Shown here piece by piece: positions 12,441 to 24,689 of a stretch of 64,000 bases of DNA (positions within the stretch are counted from its first letter, which is position 1; the number at the start of each line of letters is the position of its first letter). Position numbers and translations under genes: made by a program. Origin of the DNA: Bathymodiolus brooksi (Eukaryota; Mollusca; Bivalvia; Mytilida; Modiolidae); contig OY804582.1 of the NCBI GenBank assembly GCA_963680875.1, positions 56,810,646-56,874,645 of the forward strand, written 5' to 3'. The notes under the pieces are model-generated. The model saw only the letters and a list, made by a program, of their open reading frames with translations. It was not told the origin of the DNA and ran no database searches.

Positions 12441-12917
12441 CACTGCTTATTGTAAAAGAAATTACTTTAATAACATTAAAAAAGTATAATTTTAGAATCA
12501 AATCGGTAATGTGCAAAAGATCTTTTAAAGATTGTCTTGAAAGATGACATATGATTTCTGAATTAAATTAATTTATTATTGATAAGACCACATACTTATA
12601 CCATCATAATGTGAAAGGGATACATTATGTCGGCCTGAATAAAGCAGAAATACTGCTTGCTGGATGTTAATCAATAATATCAATTATTTACCATGCACAC
12701 TGAATAACTATTATATTATGGTGTATAGCTTTTGATTTAAAAAACATTAACAATTTTCATGTCCTTTTTAACATTACGGAAATCCCATTTCTATATCTTA
12801 CAACATTTTTTAGTGTTGTAGAATATGCTAGAAAAATCAACGTGCATTATGTCATACAAATGACATCTCCACATCCAAGTTTTTCCAGAAAGAACATGTA
12901 TATTTTTCCAATCAGCA
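12441..12917. other. AT-rich non-coding DNA
   Basis: Nothing recognisable. Confidence 0.35.
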
Positions 12918-13185
12918 CAGGGCCCGGGTGGCTCAATGATTTAGGTAGTTGGATTACCTAATAACTCATACAAGCCTATCACCAATACGGCGTGGGTTCA
13001 GGCCCGGCTTTGTAAATTACCAAAAAAGGTGCACTCGACTCGCAGCTGCAAGTGATCAAGTTTACCAGTTGCTTGCCCATGGTCGGTGGTTCTCTCCGGG
13101 TACTCCGGCTTCTTCCACCACTAAAACTGGTCGCCATGATATAGCTGAAATATTGCTGAAAGTGACGTTAAACACCCAAAAAAGA
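12918..13185 (+). mobile_element. SINE, second subfamily, full length
   Basis: The head differs from the main family (GGGCCCGGGTGGCTCAATGA, then GTGGGTTCAGGCCCGGC as B box). The tail block reads ACCACTAAAACTGGTCGCCA and the core ATAGCTGAAATATTGCTGAA. A 5'-truncated member lies at 37994-38125, inside the TTAA transposon. Confidence 0.8.
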
Positions 13186-15990
13186 ATCAAACCAATCAGC
13201 ACAATGAAATAACCTTTACAAGCTGCTATAGGATAGAAAAACAATTCTAGAACATGCAAGCAATGACATTTTTTATTATTTGAATCATGTGATCTACAGT
13301 ATAGACTCCAGTCCTGTACTTAGCCTGATGTACCTGGCTTGGCATCCAATGAATATACAGTATTTTTCTATATACCATGATGTTATGTTTTGCTGACCAG
13401 AGTTTGGTTCACCCATGCAGAATTCTGCATTGTATTTCCTTGCTATACTGTTGTTTATCTTGATTGTGCAATATTCTTGAAAACACAACCAACCTGTACA
13501 AGATGATGTGGAGGAAATGTGATGTTTTGTTTGTGTTACATACATGAAGCAAGTTATTAAGTATTTTGGCAAAGATGTTACTAAAATATTTTGTTAATTG
13601 ATCCGACATTGACACATAAACCCATAAAATAGTTTATCAAGTGTATTTTTAACAGTAAATCAATGGACGTGCTGTTTTCTAATGCTTTATTCACTAACAG
13701 TTTACAGCGTGTCATCCACAAAAGTCAAAGGTTTGTGGGAATGAACAAGTTGTTTGAGAATCTTGTCTCTTTTTGGTCATCGATTTTTTTCAGTCTCGAC
13801 TTTGATCTTCCATTTATGATTGAAATATTGCTTACAAATTATCAGCCCGGTCAATAATGATTGTGACAAGTAACGTATGCATATTGACAACGTTAATCAT
13901 TGAAATAATGATTGAGAATTCGGTTTCATACATTGATTTTGAACGATTAAGCCGTCTTCAAAATTTATCTATGTAAAAGTCTAGTAAAGTAAAGAGGGCT
14001 TCGCTTTTCCAGGAGATAAAGGAATGTTAACGTGTCTGTTAGAAACATTTAACAAACATGTATTAAAAAAACAAAAATACTTAAAACTATATTGTATACA
14101 AGGTGACACTCTTTTCTATTCATACACAACTATGAACAGTGACAGATCTAGGAATTTGAGTTAGGAGGTGCAGCTTCCAAAGCAAGCCGAGATTAGGCAA
14201 GGCGAAGTGATTGTGTTCCATTTTCTCATGTTTTCGGGTCGTTTATGTAGCATATCCGATTAATTTGAACAGTGATGCTTAGCAGTATTATTTATCACAT
14301 TTTATTTCTTTGTTCACCTAAACCACACTACAAAAGACAACGGAAGAGCGACTGTAAATGGAAGTCCTGGCTTATGACAGACATGTAAATCCACGTGGTA
14401 GTGGTTAAAAGAGTATTAACTCACATACTAGGAAAGGATAAGCAATTCTTGATCAACTACTATGTAATATAAATAACCAAATTGTTGGGATTAATTTTAT
14501 GCATACAGCAACAGTGAACATGAAAGCTACAACATGCAGTATTCTTTTCGCTGCGTTTGGTGTTTGATTGTATGAATTTTATATTCAGAGGGGAAATAAC
14601 CCGGGGAGGGGGCAAATTTATGTATTTGCACCCCTCTACCCCCTCATTTGTGGCAAAAAAATAGTAATTAACGAGATTTAAGTCTATAAATGTATCATTA
14701 GAAACCAAAACACCTTTATTTTGTTTTGTTTTGGTGTTTTTTTGGTTCTCTCCTGAAGCTTGCGCACACTTTCTGAACGTCCCCTGAAGCTTGCCTTCCC
14801 TTAATTTTCGGTTCACTTCTAAGCCTCTGAGATTAATATTTGGATTAACAACGAATTCAAAATTTTGTTGAGAAATATGTTTTTGAAACATCTTGCATAT
14901 GTGCATTTCATATCTAAGGAAAACGACAAGATTAATAAAAGTGAATTTACAAGATTGGCACCCATCGACATTTTGATAGTAGACCATCAACACCAAACGA
15001 GAATTTTAATTGACATTTGTGATGATGAACATACTGCATTTTCAAATCAATTTAACTGCACGTTCTGACATGTAGTCAATAAGCTGACCACTGGAATTAG
15101 AATTTGACCCTTAGTTTTGTTTACTTATACTTTACTACTACAGAGACAATTGTTTTCAGAGGTTAATTGCTAGAGTATAGTAATGGTATTGTCATTTCAT
15201 TGCTGTGTTTTTATTTTCATTTCGCTTTTAACGGCTTTACACATTATTTTTGACCATTATAAAAACATCAATCATGCCTCTTTGTTAGAGTTGTGATTTT
15301 AACATTTACGATTTACAGATTGAAACAATGTGTTTCCCGTTCTTAATTTGACCTCTACTGGTCTGCAATGTGATCACGTTAGGAATCTTTTCTTAAAAAA
15401 TAAACAGTTAATTTTGTGTGCGAGTTTGTTTTTCTGCGTTTGACATTATATACCGTATATATATATTTAATGATAGTTTTTTCCCCTAGAAGATCCATTC
15501 CACGTATGACATTGAAACTATGTTACATTCGATGTAGCTAGGTACTTTTTTGTCGAAAGTTGAATTTCACTATCTTTCTCTATGTTGATAAAGAATTTAT
15601 TTATATTGCTAAACGTAACACAGAGCAAAAAAAACCAAAACAAAAACAAAAACAAAAAAAAACCAAAACAAGCAACACCAACTACTTCGTCATGTAATTA
15701 TTTTTGACGACCAAAAATAGCACACGAATATCATAAAGGTCGTATCAGGTTCTTTGATTTGCAAACTAACGATCATTTTAAGGAGGAATACACTATATAC
15801 AGAAACCCAGCAGTTTTGATATAACGTATCTAATTTAGGTTCACTCATAGTCAAAAGATTGAAAAAACAAATGATGTAATTTAGTCGTCTTTGGTAACCA
15901 GTAAACTAAAGGGCACAACCAGGATAGCCAAACTCAACTAATATTACCTATGCCTGAGTTCTGATATATTACAATATTTTGAATAGACTT
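13186..15990. other. Non-coding DNA with element debris
   Basis: No gene recognised. A 178-codon minus-strand frame (14460-14996) overlaps a G/C hairpin near 14595-14642 and resembles no protein I know. The piece around 14137-14240 (GACAGATCTAGGAATTTGAG and beyond) looks like an end of a degraded DNA element. An A/C-rich run lies at 15625-15675. Confidence 0.35.
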
Positions 15991-16000
15991 CGGGAAAAAC
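15991..16000. repeat. 10-bp target-site duplication, left
   Basis: CGGGAAAAAC, identical to 18043-18052, directly abuts the left TIR. Confidence 0.8.
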
Positions 16001-16019
16001 GGGTACCTATAAAGTGCGA

Positions 16020-16185
16020 AACGAAATAGAAACGAAACGAAACGAAACGAAACGAAATCAACGAAACGAAACGAAACGAAACGAAACGAAATCAACAAAA
16101 ACGAAACGAAACGAAACGAAATCAACAAAATGAAAACGAAATAAAACGAAACCAACGAAATCAACGAAAACAAAACGAAATTCGA
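16020..16185. repeat. ACGAA pentamer array, subterminal left
   Basis: Runs of (ACGAA) are interrupted by ATCAACGAA-type variants. It is the inverted counterpart of 17880-18025. Confidence 0.9.
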
Positions 16186-16379
16186 TGCTAGACTACTTCC
16201 CACACATGTCTCAGTGTCTTTCACCAGGAGAGGATAGGATTTGATCACCATTGAACAAGAATACTATGCATTTATTCAGCAGGAGTCTGTCCTTTTCACT
16301 TAGTGGCTTCTTTTAAATTTGGGAACCATAAGAGCAACGTCAAGTCTGTTGAAAGGAGAGGAATTAAAATAACAGAAGT

Positions 16380-16731
16380 GCAGTAGTTAAAGTTCACTAA
16401 TAAATATCCCCGTCCGAGCAAAATTTAAAAGTGTGTCGGAGAGACGAAAAAGTGTGACGACGGGAAGGACAAACGAACGAACGGACAGCAGAAGTCCTAT
16501 ATACCCCAATCTTTTTTTGGCGGAGGTATACAAATCCTATCAAAAATTAACTTTAGAAATTTAAAAAAAATCTACATATCTTGTAAAAGTACCTTTTTTC
16601 CGTTTGATCCCTTTTCATATTAAAAAAACCCAAATCACCCCCCCCCCCCCTCCAAAATTTTGTCCGGAATTAATAAAATTTGATACGGCACATATTGTTA
16701 TACCCCCCGCTATCCAGCGGGAGTGGGGTAT
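16380..16731. repeat. Dispersed repeat pair with GC hairpins
   Basis: Two hairpins, around 16499-16530 (TATACC ... GGAGGTATA) and 16700-16731 (ATACCCCCCGC ... GGGGTAT), lie near a run of GACGGGAAGGAC / CGAACGGACAGC text. They resemble the family at 37130-37190 and 39365-39436. Confidence 0.5.
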
Positions 16732-17879
16732 ATAGTATATGTCCGTTTATCCGTGAGTGCTTCCCTCACTGCCTATGCAATTCCTCCTTAACAACTTGAT
16801 GGAATTGAATGAATCTTACAGGAAATCTTTAATACCATATGGCAAGGTTCATTAATTTCATGAATTCTTTAGTATCAAATGGCATTGTGCACCTTCTATT
16901 TTTGTTTTCCCATTTTAACAGTTCTTGCTAAAATTTCTTCACTTTTGGACTTTGTCATTTAAGGCTATGTAATTGTCATACAAGGCTATACAATAGAGAG
17001 AGGATACTGTTGCGTTATCCATAACTCTTCCTAAACAACAGAATGGATTTCAATAAAATGGATTTCAATAAAATTTCCACAGTTTCTTAAACTTATGTTT
17101 AGTTTTTGCAAGCATTATTTTTTCCAGAAGTTCTTCTGTAAGGAGGGCGTTCACTGTACGTCCTGTTATGTTGCTGTTGGGTTTTTTTTTTTTAGTTCTT
17201 CAAAATAGAACAATAGGATTTGAAATAAAAAGTTTATAGTGTTGGGTCTTTTTGACCCCTGTATATCTCGGAAAGAACAACGGTAAGACATTACGCAGAT
17301 CTGTTGGCACACTACCGAATAAAGGTAATAACAATGGTACCGTACGCCAAGGCACATTCAAAAGGGAAAGTCCACAAAAACAGACAAAACCGATAAGAAG
17401 CTCATGGGGATTAAACGTGACAAGTCGGGAAAATCCAGTAGTCAAATAGTGCCCAGAATCTGAAACTCAAGACCATCCTGTTTGGTTTCCGAATAGGCAA
17501 ATTTATGTAGAATACAAACGAAAAACGTAATAAAATCAGACGAATAATGAACCCTCAATATCCCAATCTATGAACATACCCCCTCATATCCCCCATTTTT
17601 TTTTATATGCCCACTCCAGAAACTTTATAATTCATAAATACTGACACACACACAAACACAAATAAAAATATGACATTTGAACTTCTGAAAGTTTGTCGGC
17701 AAGCAAACCCGGCTTGGATTGAGTTGCGGGTAATGTACGTGAGGAGTACTGTAACGGACAGACATGCAAGATGGGTTATAATTAATCAAAATTATTGTAT
17801 TTAAAAAATCGAATTATTTTTTTTTTTATTTCTTTATTTCGTTTTGTCTTTTATTTTTTTCCTTCCATTTTCTTCATAT

Positions 17880-18025
17880 CAGTCTATTTCGTTGGTTTCG
17901 TTTCATTTCGTTTCCATTTCGTTGATTTCGTTTCGTTTCGTTTCGTTTTCGTTGATTTCGTTTCGTTTCGTTTCGTTTCGTTTCGTTTTCGTTGATTTCG
18001 TTTCGTTTCGTGTCTATTTCGTTTC
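17880..18025. repeat. TTTCG pentamer array, subterminal right
   Basis: It mirrors the left array of the same element, including the GTTGATTTCG interruption. Confidence 0.9.
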
Positions 18026-18042
18026 GCACTTTATAGGTATCC

Positions 18043-18052
18043 CGGGAAAAAC
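18043..18052. repeat. 10-bp target-site duplication, right
   Basis: CGGGAAAAAC, identical to 15991-16000. Confidence 0.8.
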
Positions 18053-18368
18053 AGCTTTACAACCTTTACAACCCACCCAGTGGATATATGGAATAGTCTA
18101 AACGAAAATATAAGATTTCCGTTAAAATTTGTTACACATTCATAAATAAACTGAACCGATATTGACAATGCCAACCTATGAATTTGATCGTTGTGTTTAC
18201 CGCCCTAACTTAGATCAGATAGTAGAGCATTGACGGGGCATGTATACGCGTCCAGAAATTAAACATATCCGAGGTATAGCTTACACATTTTTTTTTTCAC
18301 ACATATATAAGTGGCAAATGGGATTGGATACAAGTTATTGCAACATTAGTAAAGCCCTTTCCGTTTAT

Positions 18369-18370
18369 AA

Positions 18371-18461
<91 letters not shown>
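18369..18461. repeat. (AAAT)n microsatellite
   Basis: About 23 uninterrupted tetramers. Confidence 0.98.
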
Positions 18462-18474
18462 CAGGTTTTTTTTT

Positions 18475-18600
18475 AATAGTGTTAGCTCATTGAAACAACA
18501 GTCCGCGGGCAGACTGGTCGCTCCACTCGGACAAGTTATCCTGATTCCGAGCCAACCAGCCTCTGCTCTTTCTGCTAAATGATGCGTACAAGAAATACCG
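18475..18600 (+). repeat. Dispersed repeat, related to arms at 23040 and 23330
   Basis: It carries TGTTAGCTCATTGAAACAAC, the TCCACTCGGACA segment, and TCCTGATTCCGAGCCAACCA, followed by CTCTGCTCTTTCTGCT. The same text forms the left arm of the inverted pair at 23040-23440. Confidence 0.65.
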
Positions 18601-19434
18601 ATTTAATAGTCTCTGAAGTTACTCGATCGAGGCTCGTACCCACGACAAATTTTTCATCTATTTTTACTAGTATTTTCAAACATTGGACAGGTGGGAAGTC
18701 ACCCAAAGACAGTCTGGGTAGTCTTATCTTGAATAGAGTAACACAAACTGAGTCTTCTTATGATACAATTCAACATTTTATTGTCATTAATCTAACAGTA
18801 AGAAAATACCAATGTAATTCAATACATGGGTTCCCTGTCCCCAGTTCTAATAACTTCTTATGAAAGGGGCCTATTGTTTCTAATTGTATTGGTGTTGATG
18901 GACTCAAGATAAATATTTTATTTTTTCCATATTCATCCTATAAAGATTCCCACCTTGCAAATAAAGGCAGGCCGGTTACTATCCTTACTATATTTGGCAA
19001 TATGACGTGCTCATCTTTTTAGTTTTCTGTGTTATGTTTTCTTGTTTTGTTTGTCTTTGTCCTGTGTCTTGTGAGCCTAATGTTGCCTGTGTCTTGTGAG
19101 CCTAATGTTGCCTGTTTCTCTGTGTTGTCCATTCTTCGGTTTTCTCCTACGTTTATTTACCAAATATGTTGTTTTTCTTTTCGCTTTCCTTTCTCAGAAC
19201 GTATTCTTCAATACAACAGAAGATAAATTTTTTTAATTGTAACGTGGAAAATTGCTTATATCTGTTTGGTATATCTTTTTCATACTTGTACTTGTCACAT
19301 ATCGTATTAAACCCCAACAACAGTTCCTCTTTGTTCCTGGCGTAGATTTTCATCGGCCTTTGTCGTTTACTTTAACGGTTTAGTTAGTGTCTCTTATTTT
19401 TGAGATTTATTCAGAGGGGTGGTGGGGGTGTATG
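18600..19434. other. Non-coding DNA
   Basis: No gene. A 27-bp unit (TGTCTTGTGAGCCTAATGTT and following bases) is tandemly doubled near 19065-19120. Confidence 0.4.
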
Positions 19435-19513
19435 CAGAGGCGGATTTAGAGGGGGCATGTGGGGCGTGCGCCCCCCCCCCCCCTAAAATTCGCAAAGCAT
19501 ATGTCATACAACG

Positions 19514-20082
19514 TTAATTAGCTACGATTTTGACCAAAAAATTATATGTTTTGGAAATTGGTAAATAGCTTTAAAATTATGAAATAAAGGTAAATATTTC
19601 ACATTAAACAGCTTATCGAACCACTTTTCGCCTTTTGAGAACGAAAATTACCATCGATTAGTTATTTCCTTGCAAGCAAATAATTTGACCTCGCTTTTTC
19701 CGTATGCAACTGACCTTATACTAGTGACAGGTAAAAACGAATAATTTGTATTTTGTCGCTTATTAACTGCAAACTTGCATGGTTCTTTGTCCGTAATTAA
19801 CACCGACTAAAAGCAGATTCACAAAAAATAAGAAATAGGTGCATTGTTGTACTGATTTAATGACGATTCGACAAACTCCGTAAACAATGTCGATAATTAA
19901 TAAGATGGCGTCCATTTCTTGATCGATCTCAAAACACGAGCAGTTGCACGATTTTTCCCCGATGCGCGTACATTTCATAACATTTATAAGTTACAGAAAC
20001 ACGTTTTATTAAGGCATCAATTATATCTGATAGTTTTTACGGGTAACACAAATTTACGATTTGGCAGATAATGCCCCTTTAA
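19514..20082. mobile_element. TTAA MITE, copy 1 (left end worn)
   Basis: It is a near-identical relative of 50461-51006, sharing TTAGCTACGATTTTGACC, AAGATGGCGTCCATTTCTTG and the right tip ATAATGCCCC before TTAA. The first seven bases of the left TIR are missing here. Confidence 0.8.
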
Positions 20083-20299
20083 ATAAGCAGTTCAACAAAC
20101 AACTTTTTTGGATATTTTTGTTAAATTTGTAACTTCAAGATAAAAAGCTTGTGTTATTTTGACCACAATGAATCCCTATTATTACTATGGCATCAATCTT
20201 ATCTGAAACTGTTCAAAAGTCAAAATGAATAGTAATAATATTAGGAGTAAATTTGGGATATCATTCTAAAAAGCTCTACCCATTGATAAATGATCAGTA

Positions 20300-20586
20300 T
20301 ACTGTCCGTCCGGATGAAGCTTTTCGTTTCGCCGTTGGTTCATTCATTGAAAACGTATGATTCGTTCTTGTTTATAGACAAACAAAGGCGAATATGTTAA
20401 CATTAATGCTGCATGAAACGATTCTGATCATCTAATTTAGTTACGTTAGCTTATCAGAAATCAATAACAAGTTCATGTATTGACAATTTCCGCTTTTGTT
20501 TGTCTATAAACAAGAACGGTCGAATCATACGTTTTCAATGAATGAATCAAACGACGAAAAGAAAAGCTCCATCCGGACGGGCAGTA
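20300..20586. mobile_element. Palindromic MITE, 287 bp
   Basis: About 95-bp inverted arms (TACTGTCCGTCCGGATGAAG versus TACTGCCCGTCCGGATGGAG) share GAAAACGTATGATTCG and TTGTTTATAGACAAACAAA. TA lies at both edges. Confidence 0.8.
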
Positions 20587-21026
20587 TTAACTAGAACCAC
20601 CCGAAAGGACAAGCACCGAAAGTACAGACCAATTAGTGAAATGAGGAATGAGTTAAAACTAAACCAATAGTTCTTTGAAGGGTTAAACTATCGTGATCGA
20701 TCAGTCATGAGTTGAACAATTCGCATCACGGTTGTTCAAAAAAAGTTTTACTTTAGGTTCTTATAATCTGACAAAAACATACTGTTAACAATTATCCGAC
20801 AAAATTAAGACTCAAAGTAAAGTTTTTTTGGTCTGATTAAAATGGTGTGGTTGATTAAAAATTGTTGTTCAAATGAATGTCTATAATTCCTCAAACCCCC
20901 AGAGCTTGCCCCCTGGGCCCCCTATCAGGACTCTGCCCCGGACCCGCTGGGCCGGGACCTTAAGCGGTCCCCAGACCCCTCGCCTACTCACGCCCCTCCT
21001 AACCACAAATCCTGGATCCGCTCCTG

Positions 21027-22229
21027 GTATGTTAGTATGGTTGGCTATATAGTCGATAATTACAGTTTAAGTCTTAGTGTAAAAATATATGTAAATTCTG
21101 TCATAATAATTTTTCGCCTACTTTATTTTTCATGTTTTTGGATAGGAATCTGTTTCTGAAAACCTTTGTCCACGTAACGCTTGTGCAATAACTAATGGGA
21201 ACACTTCAATTTCTGTCATCAGAGTAACAACCATGAAAATCTTTCTTTTATCCAAACGTATGGAAAACTAATTAGACAAAATTTTCTCATAATCATAATA
21301 GTTTTTACATGCGTTTATTTTTTCCTTGAAGATTGTTAGACTCTGTGAGGTGCTGATAGATACACGAAATCTCCTGTATCAACAATGCATTCAGTTCAGC
21401 TGGAATAATGATGATAAAAAATTTAACTAAATTATGCGAATAGCCGCGCCTCAAAGAAAAAAACGTAATTTGCACTTTGTATTCATGCATGCGCCATTAA
21501 AAAGCTATGGTGTATATGTCAAGAATGTGTCATACAGGCATATCTTGACGATTTTTTGAAAACATGGAAACGATGAGGTCATATTGTTACTTATAGTTTC
21601 ATGAATATATGTACACATCCAGACATTTCCATAAGGGGGCCCGTTTTTCTTAAAGGAAAAAAAATGGATTTCAAAACAAATCAAAAGATACTATGGAGTA
21701 ATTCAAAGCGAAAATTACAAAACATGGTAAAAATAAAAATGACAAGGACAAAATTGGAAATGTTCTGTTAAAACACGTTCTTACCAGTCTATATAACTTA
21801 GCTCAAAAAGGGGTCGGAGCCACTGGATCCGCCTATGACATCGATAATAAAACATAAAAGTTGTCTTACGAAACGAATTCAACTCCATTATAAAACCGTG
21901 TCAACCCGAGAGCACGTTAGAGACGATCGGAAATTAATGCTATGTGTGTGTTTGTGCCTTTTCATGTGAATGCCAACTGAATAGCTGCAGATTACAAAAT
22001 AATATTTTCAGTCTCTGATTTTAATCGTACGACTGACTATGGTTCTAGATTAGTAGGGTCGATCTCCGAGAGATTAACGGTCTTATGATAATTAACAATT
22101 ACATTCCAGTATGAGTTTGTTCTCATGCTAAACAAATGGCCAATCAAAATTTATGTTCAGTATTAAACAGTGTTTGTCGTAATCACAATCCGATCATTTA
22201 CTCATTCATGACTTTTCACCGGGTTTGTA
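21027..22229. other. Non-coding DNA
   Basis: Nothing recognisable. Confidence 0.35.
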
Positions 22230-22490
22230 AGAAGAGTAACACGACGGGTACCACTAGTGGAGCAGGAAATGCTTATCCTTCCGGAGTACCTGAGTTCACC
22301 CCTGGTTTTTAGCGGGGATTCGTGTTATTCGATCTTTAGATTTTTGTGTAATGTTTTGAAGGTCGTTATTCGTCCTTTTGTTCTTTATCTTTTGGGAATT
22401 CGGTTTTATCTTCGTCGGCTTATGGATTCTGATGATCCCTTTCGGATTCCTTTCGTATCTTCAAACTTTTCTTATATTTGAGGATATTGG
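22230..22490 (+). repeat. Dispersed repeat fragment
   Basis: The text CTTATCCTTCCGGAGTACCT, then GAGTTCACCCCTGG, then a T-rich tract and a GATCCCTTTCGGATTCCTTT end resembles a sequence I remember as very common in molluscan genomes. The overlapping short frames are not genes. Confidence 0.4.
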
Positions 22491-22628
22491 AGTACGAATT
22501 TGTTATCATAAACCAATATCGAATGACGACGAGAAAAGGAAAAGTACATATTGTATGTTTAATGTTAAGCTCTTTGTTTATTAGATGCTAATGTAATGTT
22601 TATTAGATGCAAATGTAATGTAAATAGA

Positions 22629-22785
22629 CAATATACGTACATTGTCGGAAAACATAAAATTTATTTTTACGAGTTTTGGAAACAAGAATTAAGAAAAGCA
22701 AGCCTCTAGTCTGGTGAGATTTTCATTCCTAATTTGACGAGAGTACAAATACATTTTATATTTCCCCGACAATGTACGAATATTG
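22629..22785. mobile_element. Palindromic MITE, 157 bp
   Basis: Inverted arms of about 33 bp: CAATATACGTACATTGTCGG, and from the right CAATATTCGTACATTGTCGG. Confidence 0.75.
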
Positions 22786-23039
22786 TGTTTATACTGTAAA
22801 GTCATATATGCAGCAAAGTGTTAAATTTACATTAAAAAAAGGCACAAACATTTGACATTATGGATTAATTTTCTCTTGGGTGTACATGTGTACAACGCGG
22901 TCATGTTCGACCCGTGTTTAATGCGCTTCGTTTTAAAAGACAGTGTTCCAGGAGACTTTATTCGTCTAGTACTAGAATAGATATGAAATGTATCTAATTG
23001 AAAATTAACTTGTTCTCGCAATGATATAACTGAAAAATT

Positions 23040-23440
23040 GCTGAGTTAGATTTTTTATAGTGCTAGCTCACTGAAACAACAGTTCACGGATCTACATGTC
23101 ACCCTACTCGGACAGAATATCCTGATTCCGAGCCAACCAGTCTTTGCTCTTTCCCATTATTGCTGCGCGCTTATCGAACAAACAACAAGTACCAATTGTA
23201 TAGAACCTCATCGGTGGTGTAATTGTTAGCGTACTTGCCTTGAGTGCGTAGGTCGTGGGTTCGAGCCCTGGTCTGGTCAAACTAAAGACTATAAAATTGG
23301 CATTTGTTGCTTCTCCACTAAGCACGCAGCACTAAGCAGTAAGAGCAAAGACTGGTTGGCTCGGAAGCAGGATAATGTGTCCGAGTGGAGCGACATGTCT
23401 ACCCCTGGACTGTTGTTTCAGTGAGCTAGCACTATAACAA
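23040..23440. mobile_element. Inverted-repeat composite enclosing a tRNA-like SINE
   Basis: The left arm (23050-23160) and right arm (23330-23440) are inverted copies containing AGTGCTAGCTCACTGAAACA and a CTGATTCCGAGCCAACCAGT segment. Between them, 23208-23290 is tRNA-like, with A-box GGTGTAATTGTTAGCG and B-box GGGTTCGAGCCC. It does not form a proper acceptor stem, so it is tRNA-derived rather than a working tRNA. Confidence 0.6.
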
Positions 23441-23504
23441 TCCAACTCGGCGTGTTGGTCTAGTACAAAGTGGACATCATCATGATCATCAAATCATTGA
23501 ATGT

Positions 23505-23665
23505 AACTTGTTCTCGCCATGATATAGCTGAACATGTGGCGTTAAGCACAAATCACTCACTCACTCCAATTGTTTAGCCTTTGGTTTGACACGGTCGGTG
23601 CTCGAACGAACGATCTACTGCACTCCAGGCGAACACGCTAACCAATACACCACCCATGCGGTTGA
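23505..23665. mobile_element. SINE debris with second tRNA-like segment
   Basis: 23505-23568 (+) is a SINE tail ending in CACTCACTCACT. 23575-23660 read on the minus strand is tRNA-like, with GGTGTATTGGTTAGCG as A box and CGTTCGAGCACCG as B box. Confidence 0.5.
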
Positions 23666-24365
23666 AAATAATATTGGGATTGCTCTGTCATTAAACATAA
23701 AAATCTCCATACCAAATTTATTGACAATACAATCAACAAAGATGTCCATCTGTGTTTGTTCTAAATATGTCGAGGTATAACAATACTGATTTGAACTTTT
23801 ATAGGCACACCACGTTTTCAGTGTTCATTTAATGTTAATCATACAATAATTACACCTTTAAAACATGTTAAACCGTCATTTTTACAAGTAAAATCAGATT
23901 AAATTTCTAGCAAAACAAATATTGCAACCAAATTAATGTCTTGAAACACTATAATTGCATTTCAGAAAATAATTCAGTAAAAGAGATGGTCCACATTTTT
24001 GTGTGCAACTGAATCACAATTTATAAAATGGCGACATAATACGGGGTTTTATTTCGGCATATTAAACGAACAACGTGTAATTAAAGTGCATCTTATTTAG
24101 ATAAAAATTTCTGAAGCATTAATACATGTATTTTATGAGCGTAGTAAATTAATTTCTACGTTATAATTTTACAAGTCATTAACCGAAATAATTTCATGTT
24201 ATTAAATTTTTATTTAAGAAATCGGAGATTAGTGGCAAGTCCGTAATTCCACATAAAAAATAAAAAGAACGGCTTTTTGTGTGTTAACACTTTCCTATAT
24301 ATATTCAATTTGAGGAGCTTATTTTGTTTCAAAGATGACATCAAAACCCTTAATAATATTATTTT
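23666..24365. other. AT-rich non-coding DNA
   Basis: Nothing recognisable. Confidence 0.35.
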
Positions 24366-24608
24366 AGGTTTTGGTGGTTAACGCCACTTACAACAATATT
24401 TCGGTTATATTGTGGCGGTCAGTTTTATTGGTGGAGGAAAACCGGAGTACCCGGAGAAAACTACCGATCTGCTGTAAGTCACTGACAAACTTTTTCACAT
24501 ATTGTTGTATCGAGTACACCTCACCTGGGCAAGATTCGAACTCACAACGTTAGTGGTGATAGGCAGTTGTAAATCTAACTACCATACAATCACGGCAACG
24601 ATGGCTCC
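24366..24608 (-). mobile_element. tRNA-headed SINE, near full length
   Basis: The complete family order is seen in reverse, from the TTAACGCCACTTACAACA tail to the head ending CATACAATCACGG. It ends about 80 bp before the satellite. Confidence 0.85.
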
Positions 24609-24689
24609 CTTAATAATAATAGTAATACTGTAACGTCATTTAAACAGCTTGTAAAAAGTATATTCTCAAAGTAAAGAATATTTAACAAC

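Larger units (their letters stand above)
16001..18042. mobile_element. 2.04-kb non-autonomous TIR element, MULE-like
   Basis: Left end GGGTACCTATAAAGTGCG; right end, inverted, GGATACCTATAAAGTGCG. The similarity continues inward through GAAACGAAATAG into ACGAA-type pentamer arrays at 16020-16185 and, inverted, 17880-18025. A perfect 10-bp direct repeat CGGGAAAAAC flanks it. TSDs of 9-11 bp are typical of Mutator-like elements, so I infer that class. No transposase is visible. The interior holds dispersed repeats, including two hairpin motifs. The FRFVSFRFV-type frames in the pentamer arrays are not genes. Confidence 0.75.
19435..21026. mobile_element. 1.6-kb GC-ended DNA element with nested insertions
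   Basis: Left end CAGAGGCGGATTTAGAGGG and right end, inverted, CAGGAGCGGATCCAGGATT. Both ends are G/C-rich in an AT-rich setting. GTATG flanks both sides (19430-19434 and 21027-21031). It contains a TTAA-type MITE and a 287-bp palindromic MITE. No transposase seen; superfamily uncertain. Confidence 0.55.

Noticed and set aside
14460..14996. 178-codon minus-strand frame
   Set aside because: No recognisable domain, crosses a G/C-rich hairpin of repeat character, and no splice or homology support by eye.
15934..18101. FRFVSFRFV-type frames on both strands
   Set aside because: Translation of pentamer microsatellites within the TIRs of a DNA element.
23208..23290. tRNA gene
   Set aside because: A and B boxes are good but acceptor arms do not pair, and it lies within a repeat; tRNA-derived SINE instead.
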